Part shown: piece by piece, positions 7,723-16,357 of the stretch
How the letters are laid out: every line of letters starts with the position of its first letter
How positions within the stretch are numbered: the stretch's first letter is position 1
Source: CAZWHE01 sp964633825
GTDB lineage: Bacteria; Planctomycetota; B15-G4; CAYZWU01
DNA: 49,721 nucleotides
NCBI GenBank assembly: GCA_964633825.1
Contig: CAZWHE010000011.1
Location: 1 to 49,721, forward strand
Direction of reading: 5' to 3'
Notes under the pieces: generated by a model
Database searches by the model: none
What the model saw: only the letters and a program-made list of their open reading frames with translations
What the model was told of the DNA's origin: nothing
Position numbers and translations under genes: made by a program

Positions 7723-10573
7723 TTTTGAGTCCGCCCTTTGACGCGCTCCTTTTTCGGGACGTCGACGCTTTTTTTCCGCTTCTTTTTCTCGGTTTCTTTT
7801 TTGCGGCGGATTTTTTCGACGACCCCGGTTTCTTCCTGTCATCGGCTTTGGACTTTCCCGCGCCGCCGAACATTCCGGGGCCGGGATTGAAGCCGCTGTT
7901 CTTTCTCTGCCCGCCGGCGGGCACGATCTGGAAAAGGAGCGAGCGCCGGGAGGGAAGGTTGGAAAAATCGACCGTCCAGTTCGATGATCCGTTCATTCTC
8001 ACGGCACAAGAAAGCCCGGAATGCTCCTCGAACACCTCGGGCATTTCGGTCAGGCCGAGCTTCTCGGATAAAACGACATTTCCCGAAACCGTCCCGGCGC
8101 CGTCATTGAGCACGACGACGAAGAAGGATCCCTCTTCGGGCGAACCGTAGCGTTCCAGGTAAAGGTCCGGAACATCGGTGGAAACGTACGTCAGGGGTTC
8201 CCACCCCCCGTTATAGAGCTGAACGACTTGTTCGTTGTGCCTGTCGGTGAGCGCGAGGCACTCGCTTTCACCGAAGACGGCCGGATTCTCCCACGCCACT
8301 CTCTTGGCCGGCCTGGCTCCGGTTCCATGAAGGAGACAGGTATGGAGAATGTCGAGCACATTCTCCTCTGTGATGCCGTCGCCTTCGAAGGCCTGGCCCC
8401 GGTACTTGTTGAAAGCCAATGCCCTCTTGTACCGCAGCGTCTTGGGAGAAAAGTTGACCGTTCGACCGCGGCCGTACACGCCGCTTTCGATAACGTGCTG
8501 CACCTCGTCTCCATAAACGTCGATCCAAGGAATGCACGCATTGGAATTGGCGAGCCCCCATATGTTGACCATGATCCAGCGGTTGGGATCGGGCGCGTTC
8601 GTGTCCAGCCATTGGCGCAGCCACTCGAGATGCTCCACCAGGCCGGCCGCCGGCGGCAACCCGACGCAGTAATCGTTCGGAGAATACGTCAGAGCATGGT
8701 CACAGACCGTTTGAGCGCGTTCGCCGTTGAAATCGATAGCGCTCTGCATGAGCAGGTTGTCGAGGAACACGCCGTCGATTATCGACGGGGCGACCTTCCA
8801 CTTGGGATTGGGATACATCGTGTCATGGAAAGCCGGCGCCAGAACGTGATCTGCGATATAGTCGTTGTACCCCCCGGCTGAGGGATCGATCTTGAATTCC
8901 GCCCAGAGCCAGTCCTTGGACCATTTCACCTCTTTGCAGAATTTAAGAACGGGATCCCCGTTCGAGGCCCTCTTGATCGTCCCGGCCAACATCATGTAGT
9001 AAGCCCTTTCCTCCGGGTCGGCGCTGTTCTTGCGCTCCTCGATAACATCGAGCATTTCGGTGAGGGTCGGAGGGGTCGATCCTTTGTGAGCGACATTTTC
9101 AACAACGAAATCAGGGACGGTATATTCGAGACCTAAAACATCGTGCACGTCGCACAGGAAGCTGCGCTTGGCCCCCGGTTTCCCCGAAAAATCGTAGTGC
9201 CTCATCTCCCGGTAAAGAGCCGGGTCGAAAGGAGAGGAAAACCAATCTTTTTTCTCCGCCCAGGCCCTGCGGTACCCGTCGATGACGCCCCGGAAACCCT
9301 GCATTGCTTCGAAAGAGTAGAGCCGGGCCGAAAAAGCAGCTTGGCGGCCGGGCTTGCGCGTCGGATCGATTCCGAGCCGGAAACAGAGATCGAGGCAATT
9401 GCGGCGGACGTCGTACCCGATGTCGACAAGCCTGATTGGTTGGAGAGGAACGGCCGCCGCAACCCCGGATTTGTTATCGAAAACCCCCCCGTAAGGATAA
9501 AGGGAGACAGGCAGGTTGGACTGGCTGTCTGCCGAAACGCTGTTGGCATACCGGTAATCTTCGCCGGTCTGGATCTTGCGGCCCGAAACCGTATCGTCGG
9601 GCCAGACCCACCCTTCGGCGTTCACCGGGATCGAGACATGAAGGTCGAAAGCGTGCGGGAGCCCGTCCGAGGCCTTGACCCAGCCGCTGACTTCGATTGA
9701 ATCGTTGCGGCCGGTCCAGACGGCGCGCACCTCGAAGGGGCCGGAAAAGCCGCTGAATTCGATGCCCCTGTCGTTGGGAAGGACGAATCCCGAAAAGGGC
9801 TCCAGACGGGACGGGCATTCGAAGAACCGCACCGCATCGACCAAAAATCCTTCCTGATCATATATCGGATTGAGGTTGGCCGAGATCACGACCCGGGCAT
9901 AGGACGCGCCCTCGGGCGCCGTGATGAATCCACCCGCGGCTTTCCAATCGAGGGCCTGATCAAAGAAGGGAGCCATGAGCTGACACTCGCCCAGCGCACG
10001 CCCGTAGCCGTCGAGCCAGAGGAGGCCGATTCCGTTGTGAGCAGCGCCTTTCCCCGGCTCGTAAAGGCTTCGCTGCCTCTTGAAGGTTCCGGCGTTGACG
10101 GAAAGATAACCCCGAAGCGCCTTGTACACAGACTGCAGCCTGTATCGCTTGCCGGGTATGACCGGAATCTCCGCCGCTTTGGGAGACAGGATCCAGCATT
10201 GCTGCTGCGCTTCCGCTTGCTGCACCGCAACGAGAAGGCTTTTGGCTCCCTCGTGTGCGCCCGATCCGGTCAATTCGACATCGATCTTTCTATCGCCCAC
10301 ACGGACTTCCCAATGGAACTCCGCCCCTTCGAATCCTTCCTCGAACAGAGGCGACAAAGATTGGTTTGCACCGCGGAGATCGCGGAGATAAAAACCATCG
10401 GCCTCCGATCCGACCGGCAGATCACGGCCGTCGACGCCGACACGTGTGATTTTGCCTGAATCGGAAAAGTCGAGCTCCAGCCCCCCTCCTGAAACAGACT
10501 GTGAAAAGGCCGGCGAGAGACAAATGAGAAACGATGCCGCGACGCTACAAAGTTTTTTCCAGTATGACAACAA
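7715..10573 (-). CDS. Secreted TIM-barrel glycoside hydrolase-like protein with a histone H1-like C-terminal tail
   Basis: About 952 residues. A signal peptide (KKLCSVAASFLICLSPAFSQ) follows a probable TTG start at 10573. A near-perfect anti-16S site, AGGGGGGTGATC, ends just before it; ATG 10600 and TTG 10651 are in-frame alternatives. The middle third has a jelly-roll-like stretch (a carbohydrate-binding module is possible). It is followed by a region with SIIDGVFLDN, WIMVNIWG and DVYGDEVQHV, spacing reminiscent of TIM-barrel glycosidases that use Asp after a strand. I cannot assign a GH family. The last ~55 residues are almost only Lys, Arg, Ser, Ala and Gly (AAKKKPRKRSGKKAS-like), which is unusual on an exported protein. 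It could bind nucleic acid, teichoic/anionic polymers or the cell surface. Convergent with nfnAB, 16 bases apart. Confidence 0.75.
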   Translation of the reverse strand: MLSYWKKLCSVAASFLICLSPAFSQSVSGGGLELDFSDSGKITRVGVDGRDLPVGSEADGFYLRDLRGANQSLSPLFEEGFEGAEFHWEVRVGDRKIDVELTGSGAHEGAKSLLVAVQQAEAQQQCWILSPKAAEIPVIPGKRYRLQSVYKALRGYLSVNAGTFKRQRSLYEPGKGAAHNGIGLLWLDGYGRALGECQLMAPFFDQALDWKAAGGFITAPEGASYARVVISANLNPIYDQEGFLVDAVRFFECPSRLEPFSGFVLPNDRGIEFSGFSGPFEVRAVWTGRNDSIEVSGWVKASDGLPHAFDLHVSIPVNAEGWVWPDDTVSGRKIQTGEDYRYANSVSADSQSNLPVSLYPYGGVFDNKSGVAAAVPLQPIRLVDIGYDVRRNCLDLCFRLGIDPTRKPGRQAAFSARLYSFEAMQGFRGVIDGYRRAWAEKKDWFSSPFDPALYREMRHYDFSGKPGAKRSFLCDVHDVLGLEYTVPDFVVENVAHKGSTPPTLTEMLDVIEERKNSADPEERAYYMMLAGTIKRASNGDPVLKFCKEVKWSKDWLWAEFKIDPSAGGYNDYIADHVLAPAFHDTMYPNPKWKVAPSIIDGVFLDNLLMQSAIDFNGERAQTVCDHALTYSPNDYCVGLPPAAGLVEHLEWLRQWLDTNAPDPNRWIMVNIWGLANSNACIPWIDVYGDEVQHVIESGVYGRGRTVNFSPKTLRYKRALAFNKYRGQAFEGDGITEENVLDILHTCLLHGTGARPAKRVAWENPAVFGESECLALTDRHNEQVVQLYNGGWEPLTYVSTDVPDLYLERYGSPEEGSFFVVVLNDGAGTVSGNVVLSEKLGLTEMPEVFEEHSGLSCAVRMNGSSNWTVDFSNLPSRRSLLFQIVPAGGQRKNSGFNPGPGMFGGAGKSKADDRKKPGSSKKSAAKKKPRKRSGKKASTSRKRSASKGGLKTR

Positions 10574-10866
10574 GATCACCCCCCCTGGCCGTTCCGGCAT
10601 CCTTGGTTCGGGTCTGCCGGACCCGGCTTGTTCCCTGATTTCCCTGTTCAACCATCTCTTCGTTCATAACCCAACCCATCAATATATATTAATCGACAAC
10701 CCGCGCCAATTGATTAAACTATATTAATATGTTATTTCGGGCAGATTTTACTAAACCGCCAAAAAGATGGATGGGGGGGTGAGTTTATAGCTTTATCTTA
10801 TTGATATTCAAGGGATTATGTGTATCCCGCGTTGTTTGTTGACCGGCCCTTTTTAACGGACCGGAC

Positions 10867-12168
10867 TCATTCCTCGACAACGAGCTTTTTACCGACACAC
10901 CGGTCATAGATAACAAGGCCGACAATCGTGGCGGCGCCGATCCCGGTGATAATATACCAGTAAGTTTGGATCTGCCCCCCTTTGATCACCAACCTGTCCC
11001 AGAGAATCCCATTGGGATAATCGAAAATCAAGGCAGAGAAAAAGACGGGGAGGAAGACAAATCCCATGTAGATGGCGACCTTGTCCCGGGGCGCGATCAG
11101 CCCGACATAGCTGATCAGCTTGGGATAGGCCGTGATCTCGCCGATCGAGAAAAGAACGAGACCGAGAACGAAGAGCCAGGGATCGTTGGACAGCGCAACG
11201 ATCAGGGGAAATGTCGTGGCCAGGGCGATACCGACGATCATGGTGGGCAGTGGCCGCGCATTCCGCACGAGATAGCTCACAACGACCTGGAACAGGATGA
11301 TCACTCCCGCATTGATGGTCATGATATTGGCAACGTTGAACGTGAAATCGATGTCAATCCCAAAAAAGGCGAAAGCCTTTGTCACGAAGTCGTTCACGGG
11401 CGCCATGTCGAGATAGTCTTCGCGGAGAAGCCAGAGCGCCGAATCGGTCGACCGGTTGTACATGACCCAGAAACCGGAAAAAATGAAGAGGAGGAGGAGG
11501 AACCGCCAGTTCTTGGTGACTGTCACGATTCCGTTCCACGTGTCCTGGAACGTCTTGATCTTGTCGGGCTTGGAAGGCTCCCTGTAGAGGAAGAGGTTGT
11601 TGAGCAACATGAGCCCCACATAAATGGCCGAGAGAACAAAGACAGGATAGACGTTGTTTATTTCAACGAAATGAGCCGCCACGAGTGACGCAATGAAGGA
11701 CCCCACATTGATCGACCAGTAGTAGATTCCGAAACCAAGGGTGCTGTTGCTCTTGTCGGTGGACCGGGCGATCGTTCCTGAAATCACGGGCTTGAACAAG
11801 CCCCCTCCGAGACCGAGAACGATCATGCATGCGAAAAAGACCGGAAAATGGGAGAAGTTGCCCAGGCCCATGTAGGCCGCAGTCATGAGAACGAATCCCA
11901 CGCCGAGGACTTTCTTGTATCCCCATTTTTCCGCCAGGGCGCCGCTGAAGATCGGAACCAGGTAGAGAATCACGAAAAGCGTCGTCCGCAGGAGGCCCCA
12001 CTGCTCCGTGTTTCCCACGTTCTCGACGAAATAATCGGCCAGCATGGCCATCATGCCGTAGAACGCCGATCGCTCGAAGAACTCCATGACGATGACGACC
12101 CAGTAGGTGCGCGGGAAGGATCCGAGAAGACCCAGCATGCCCTTTTTATCTTTGTGTATATCGTTCAT
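10867..12168 (-). CDS. POT-family proton-dependent oligopeptide transporter
   Basis: 433 residues with about 12 hydrophobic segments. The first helix carries EFFERSAFYG (E29, E32, R33), the proton-coupling ExxER motif of the POT/PTR family. The GLGGGLFKPVISGTIA stretch corresponds to the second conserved POT region. It would import di- and tripeptides across the inner membrane with protons. Length is slightly short for the family (450-500). It lies 66 bases downstream of the CoA-binding protein gene on the same strand, so co-transcription is likely. The context of proline/lysine-type semialdehyde dehydrogenases supports use of peptides as carbon source. Confidence 0.88.
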   Translation of the reverse strand: MNDIHKDKKGMLGLLGSFPRTYWVVIVMEFFERSAFYGMMAMLADYFVENVGNTEQWGLLRTTLFVILYLVPIFSGALAEKWGYKKVLGVGFVLMTAAYMGLGNFSHFPVFFACMIVLGLGGGLFKPVISGTIARSTDKSNSTLGFGIYYWSINVGSFIASLVAAHFVEINNVYPVFVLSAIYVGLMLLNNLFLYREPSKPDKIKTFQDTWNGIVTVTKNWRFLLLLFIFSGFWVMYNRSTDSALWLLREDYLDMAPVNDFVTKAFAFFGIDIDFTFNVANIMTINAGVIILFQVVVSYLVRNARPLPTMIVGIALATTFPLIVALSNDPWLFVLGLVLFSIGEITAYPKLISYVGLIAPRDKVAIYMGFVFLPVFFSALIFDYPNGILWDRLVIKGGQIQTYWYIITGIGAATIVGLVIYDRCVGKKLVVEE

Positions 12169-12234
12169 CCCGTACTCTCTCCACAGGGAAGGTGTTTCAC
12201 CCGTAACAACCGGTCGGTTCTTACACAGCCCGGA

Positions 12235-12684
12235 TCAGGACCCGATCAGCCTCTCGTGCTCGGCCTTGGTGCACGAACCGGAAACGACCTCCAGGCCGAG
12301 CTCGCGGGCCCGCGCCTCCGCTTCCGGGTTTTCGGCGCCCGGCTGAAACCAGACGACCGATGCCCCGATCATGGCCGCCTGTTCCACGACGGGCATCGTC
12401 CGCGGGCCGGCAACGAAAAGATCGACGATCTTCACCTTCGGCTCGGGCGGGATCGATTCCAGGTCATGGTAAACCTTCATCCCCGCGATCTCGTCCACCT
12501 TGGGGTGGACGGGGACGATCGAAAAGCCGTGGTCGCGCAGATAGAGCCCCACCTCGGTCGACGGGCGGTCCAGCTTGGGCGACATTCCCACGATAGCGAC
12601 GGCGCACGGGGGATCGAGCAGGCTTTTGATCCGGTCGTCCTCGCTCCGGTCGGGCATGGGGCAGGCATTCGGATTGTCGGTCAT
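12235..12684 (-). CDS. CoA-binding domain protein (CoA_binding_2 family)
   Basis: 149 residues. After a short N-terminal segment (residues 1-28) there is a Rossmann fold typical of the YccU/CoA_binding_2 family: AIVGMSPKLDRPS (nucleotide loop), GLYLRDHGFSIVPVHPK, and the late motif VVWFQPGAEN. The exact role of the family is unknown; members bind CoA or nucleotides. The start ATG follows AGGAGATG. It precedes the POT gene and is divergent from pruA. Confidence 0.88.
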   Translation of the reverse strand: MTDNPNACPMPDRSEDDRIKSLLDPPCAVAIVGMSPKLDRPSTEVGLYLRDHGFSIVPVHPKVDEIAGMKVYHDLESIPPEPKVKIVDLFVAGPRTMPVVEQAAMIGASVVWFQPGAENPEAEARARELGLEVVSGSCTKAEHERLIGS

Positions 12685-12842
12685 TGCAGCATCTCCTCAA
12701 TACGAAGTTCTTTAACGAACGGTAATTGTGCCGTCCCATCTTATTCGGGCCGGCGGGGCCGTGCAAGCATGGTGTTTCATCAGGCTTTTACCGCCCGAAA
12801 CAAAACAAAACGAATAATTTTTATTACTTCCGCGGCCGGCGG

Positions 12843-12871
12843 TTGACGCTCGGGGTCTCCTTTCTTAACGT
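12843..12871 (+). promoter_or_regulatory. Candidate promoter for the pruA-ALDH7 operon
   Basis: TTGACG (12843-12848) and TAACGT (12866-12871), 17 bases apart, precede pruA by about 53 bases. The -35 is good and the -10 is weak. Confidence 0.4.
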
Positions 12872-12924
12872 GTACCCCTTATAGCGAGACTTTCAAAAGC
12901 CATGAGCAAATGGAGGAGAAAGCC

Positions 12925-14553
12925 ATGAGCAACGGCATCTTCAATGTTCCCGTTCCCAGAAACGAGCCCGTCCTGAACTATGCTCCCAACAGCCCCGAAC
13001 GCCAGATACTCGAAGCGCATCTCAAGGCGATGCTGTCCAATGAGATCGAAATCCCCGTGATCGTCGGCGGCCAGGTGGTGCGAACGGGCGACATGGGGGA
13101 CTGCCGCTGTCCCCACGACCACGGACACCTTCTTGCGCGCTATCACAAGGCGGGTCCGGCCGAGGTGGAAAAAGCCGAGCGGGCCGCGGCCGCGGCCTGG
13201 AAAGAGTGGTCCGAGATGGACTGGGAGGCCCGGGCCGCCATCTTTCTCAAGATGGCCGATCTACTGACCGGCAAGTACCGGATGGTCCTCAACGCCGCGA
13301 CCATGCTGAGCCAGTCGAAGACGCCCCACCAGGCCGAGATCGATTCGGCCTGCGAGCTGATCGACTTCTGGCGCTTCAATCCCTACTACATGGAAAAGAT
13401 ATACGCCGGCCAGCCCGAGTCGGCGCCCACCATGTGGAACCGCGTCGAGTACCGCGCTCTCGAGGGGTTCGTCTTCGCCGTCACCCCTTTCAACTTTACC
13501 TCGATCGCCGGCAACCTCCCCACGAGCCCGGCCCTGATGGGGAACACCGTTCTCTGGAAACCGGCCTCGTCGGCCGTCTACTCCGCATGGTTCCTCATGG
13601 AGTTGTTCAAGGAAGCCGGCCTCCCCGACGGCGTGATCAACTTCATCCCCGGCTCGGGCGGCAAGGTGGGCAACCCGGTGATGGCGCTCCCCACCCTGGC
13701 GGGCGTGCACTTCACCGGATCGACGGGCGTGTTCCAGGAGATGTGGAAGACGGTGGGCAACAACATCGCCGAGTACAAGACCTACCCCCGCATCGTGGGT
13801 GAAACTGGCGGCAAGGACTTCATCTTCGTCCACCCCTCGGCCGAGGCCGACGCCGTGGCCGCCAACATGCTCCGCGGCGCATTCGAGTACCAGGGGCAGA
13901 AGTGCTCGGCCGCCTCGCGCGTCTACCTCCCCGAAAGCCTCTGGGATCACATCAAGGAAAAATACGTCTCCATGGTCGAATCGATCAAGATGGGCGACGT
14001 GAACGATTTCACATGCTTCATGGGCGCCGTGATCGACGAGGCCGCCTTCGACAGCATCACGGCCTACATCGACTATGCCAAAGAATCGACCGATGCCGAG
14101 ATCATCACGGGCGGAGGGTACGACAAGTCGAAGGGCTACTTCATCGAGCCGACCACGGTGGTCACCGGCGACCCGCACTTCAAGCTCATGGAAGAGGAGA
14201 TCTTCGGACCCGTCGTCACGATCCACGTCTATCCCGACAAGGAGTATGAAAAAACTCTCGGGATCTGTGACGGCACGTCGCCTTACGCGCTCACAGGAGC
14301 GATCTTTGCAACAGACCGCTACGCCATCGAAACGGCGCGCAGAGCGTTGCGCCACTCGGCCGGCAACTTCTACATCAACGACAAGCCGACGGGCGCCGTT
14401 GTGGGGCAGCAGCCCTTCGGCGGAAGCCGGGCCTCGGGAACGAACGACAAGGCCGGCTCATCGGCCAACCTGATGCGGTGGACGTCGCTGCGCACGATCA
14501 AGGAAACTTTCTGTCCGCCCTCGAATTACAAGTATCCCTACATGGCTGAGTAG
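12925..14553 (+). CDS. pruA: L-glutamate gamma-semialdehyde dehydrogenase (1-pyrroline-5-carboxylate dehydrogenase)
   Basis: 542 residues, full length for the stand-alone, mitochondrial-like P5C dehydrogenase branch. It oxidises glutamate semialdehyde to glutamate with NAD(P)+, the second step of proline and part of arginine/ornithine breakdown. Catalytic Cys327 lies in GQKCSAAS and the general-base Glu293 in GETGGKD. Cofactor residues WKPASSA and FTGST are present, and a late FGGSRASGTNDKAG motif is typical of P5CDH. The start at 12925 is preferred over ATG 12910 because GGAGGA lies between them at the right distance. No proline dehydrogenase gene is in the window. Followed 91 bases later by another aldehyde dehydrogenase on the same strand. 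Confidence 0.93.
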   Translation: MSNGIFNVPVPRNEPVLNYAPNSPERQILEAHLKAMLSNEIEIPVIVGGQVVRTGDMGDCRCPHDHGHLLARYHKAGPAEVEKAERAAAAAWKEWSEMDWEARAAIFLKMADLLTGKYRMVLNAATMLSQSKTPHQAEIDSACELIDFWRFNPYYMEKIYAGQPESAPTMWNRVEYRALEGFVFAVTPFNFTSIAGNLPTSPALMGNTVLWKPASSAVYSAWFLMELFKEAGLPDGVINFIPGSGGKVGNPVMALPTLAGVHFTGSTGVFQEMWKTVGNNIAEYKTYPRIVGETGGKDFIFVHPSAEADAVAANMLRGAFEYQGQKCSAASRVYLPESLWDHIKEKYVSMVESIKMGDVNDFTCFMGAVIDEAAFDSITAYIDYAKESTDAEIITGGGYDKSKGYFIEPTTVVTGDPHFKLMEEEIFGPVVTIHVYPDKEYEKTLGICDGTSPYALTGAIFATDRYAIETARRALRHSAGNFYINDKPTGAVVGQQPFGGSRASGTNDKAGSSANLMRWTSLRTIKETFCPPSNYKYPYMAE

Positions 14554-14644
14554 GGCCCTGAAAACGAATTGACAACGCGGCCGCAGCCGCCAGGCCTCTG
14601 GCAGCCGGAGCCGCCGCGCTACTGTGAAAATGGAGAACGAAACA

Positions 14645-16168
14645 ATGACCAAGTCAGTACTGGACAAGCTCAACATCAAAGAGATCAATCCCGGCGCCTG
14701 CTGGGGCCCGGGCGGCTGGATCGAAGAGAAGGGCGAGACGCTCGCGTCGATCAACCCCGCGACGGGCGAAGAGATCGCCCGCGTCGTGCAGGCTTCGGAA
14801 AGCGCCTACGAAAAAGTCGTGGCGAAAGCGGTCGAGAACTTCTCGACGTGGCGCATGATCCCGGCCCCCAAGAGAGGGGAGGTGGTCCGCGACCTCGGCA
14901 TCGCGCTCAGGGAGCTGAAGGAGCCGCTCGGCGACCTCGTCACCCTCGAGATGGGCAAGATCCGGGCCGAGGGGCACGGCGAGGTGCAGGAGATGATCGA
15001 CATCTGCGACTTCGCCGTCGGTCTTTCGCGCCAGCTCTACGGCATGACGACCCACTCGGAGCGCCCCGGCCACCGCATGTACGAGCAGTGGCACCCCCTC
15101 GGCGCGATCGGCGTTGTTTCGGCCTTCAACTTTCCTGTGGCCGTCTGGGCATGGAACGCCGCCATCGCGGCGGCCTGCGGCGACACGACCGTCTGGAAGC
15201 CCTCGTCCACCACCCCGCTCACGGGAGTGGCCACTCAGCACGCCTGCAACAAGGTGATGGCCGACCACGGTCTCGAAGGGATCTTCTGCTTCGTGGCCGG
15301 ACCGGGCCGGACCGTGGGCGAACGGCTCATCAACGACCCGAGGCTTCCGCTCGTCTCCTTCACCGGATCGACTCGGATGGGGCGGCGCGTCTCCGAGGTG
15401 GTGGCCAAGCGCTTCGGCAGCACCATCCTCGAGCTCGGCGGCAACAACGCCATCATCGTGACAGAGAACGCCGACCTCTCAATGGTCGTGCCCGCCATCG
15501 TGTTCGGCGCGGTGGGCACGTCAGGCCAGCGCTGCACATCGACGCGGCGCATCATCATGCACAAGTCGATCGCAGGCAAGCTCACAGAGGCGCTGGTCAA
15601 CGCCTACAAGCAGGTCCGCATCGGCGACCCGATCGATGAGAACACTCTTATGGGCCCCGTCGTGAACGAGGGTGCCGTCAAGGACATGGCGGCAGCCATG
15701 GAAAAGGCGAAAGCCGACGGCGGCGAGGTCCTGTGCGGCGGAAAAACACTTCCCGACAAGGGCGCCCTCTACGTGGAGCCCACGATCATGAAGATGCCGG
15801 CCCAGACCGACATCGTCCGCGAAGAGACCTTTGCGCCCCTTCTCTACCTCCTCGAGTACGAGATCCTCGACGAGGCGATCGCCATTCACAACGACGTGCC
15901 CCAGGGGCTGTCGAGCGCGGTCTTCACCCGGAACCTGCTCGAAGCCGAGCAGTTCCTGTCCCACCAGGGCTCCGACTGCGGAATCGCCAATGTCAACATC
16001 GGCACCTCGGGCGCCGAGATCGGCGGGGCGTTCGGCGGCGAGAAGGAGACGGGCGGCGGCCGCGAATCGGGTTCCGACGCGTGGAAGGCTTACATGCGGC
16101 GCCAGACCAACACGATCAACTGGAGCAGGGAGCTGCCCCTCGCGCAGGGGATCAAGTTCGATTTTTAG
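14645..16168 (+). CDS. ALDH7-type aldehyde dehydrogenase (alpha-aminoadipic semialdehyde / piperideine-6-carboxylate dehydrogenase-like)
   Basis: 507 residues. The ALDH7 (antiquitin) signature is clear: EMGKIRAEGHGEVQEMIDICD, then SERPGHRMYEQWHPLG and INVGTSGAE-like (VNIGTSGAEIGGAFGGEKETGGGRESG). Catalytic Cys297 is in GQRCTST and Glu263 in LELGG. Members of this family oxidise 2-aminoadipate semialdehyde in lysine breakdown, though some act on betaine or other aldehydes. ATG 14645 is chosen because GGAG lies nine bases upstream; ATG 14630 is in frame. It shares an operon with pruA and ends 31 bases before a strong terminator. Confidence 0.88.
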   Translation: MTKSVLDKLNIKEINPGACWGPGGWIEEKGETLASINPATGEEIARVVQASESAYEKVVAKAVENFSTWRMIPAPKRGEVVRDLGIALRELKEPLGDLVTLEMGKIRAEGHGEVQEMIDICDFAVGLSRQLYGMTTHSERPGHRMYEQWHPLGAIGVVSAFNFPVAVWAWNAAIAAACGDTTVWKPSSTTPLTGVATQHACNKVMADHGLEGIFCFVAGPGRTVGERLINDPRLPLVSFTGSTRMGRRVSEVVAKRFGSTILELGGNNAIIVTENADLSMVVPAIVFGAVGTSGQRCTSTRRIIMHKSIAGKLTEALVNAYKQVRIGDPIDENTLMGPVVNEGAVKDMAAAMEKAKADGGEVLCGGKTLPDKGALYVEPTIMKMPAQTDIVREETFAPLLYLLEYEILDEAIAIHNDVPQGLSSAVFTRNLLEAEQFLSHQGSDCGIANVNIGTSGAEIGGAFGGEKETGGGRESGSDAWKAYMRRQTNTINWSRELPLAQGIKFDF

Positions 16169-16199
16169 CGGCACGATTCACTGCTTAAGACTTAAAGAA

Positions 16200-16232
16200 A
16201 ACGGCTCTCCTCGACAGGAGAGCCGTTTTTTT
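16200..16232 (+). terminator. Strong intrinsic terminator of the pruA-ALDH7 operon
   Basis: A perfect 12-bp stem (AACGGCTCTCCT / AGGAGAGCCGTT) with loop CGAC is followed by a T run. The A-rich left flank could let it act on both strands. Confidence 0.92.
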
Positions 16233-16257
16233 ACACCGTCGTGCCACGGTTGCGTAT

Positions 16258-16293
16258 TGAAAAAGGGACAGCATGTGGTGGTCCTTGTCCCTT
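16258..16293 (-). terminator. Weak intrinsic terminator for the SUMF1-like gene
   Basis: On the minus strand AAGGGACA pairs with TGTCCCTT across a 15-base loop and is followed by T's. It lies about 65 bases past the stop codon of the leftward gene. Confidence 0.4.
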
Positions 16294-16357
16294 AAAATCT
16301 CGATCGCTCGCGATCAAGAACAAAGGGTAAAAGAACAAACGGCAAAGGGTTACAAAA

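Noticed and set aside
8638..8657. GGCCGGCCGCCGGCGG stretch in the hydrolase gene as another copy of the palindromic repeat
   Set aside because: It lacks the TTTC/GAAA flanks that define the other copies and is explained by ordinary codons for PPAAG.
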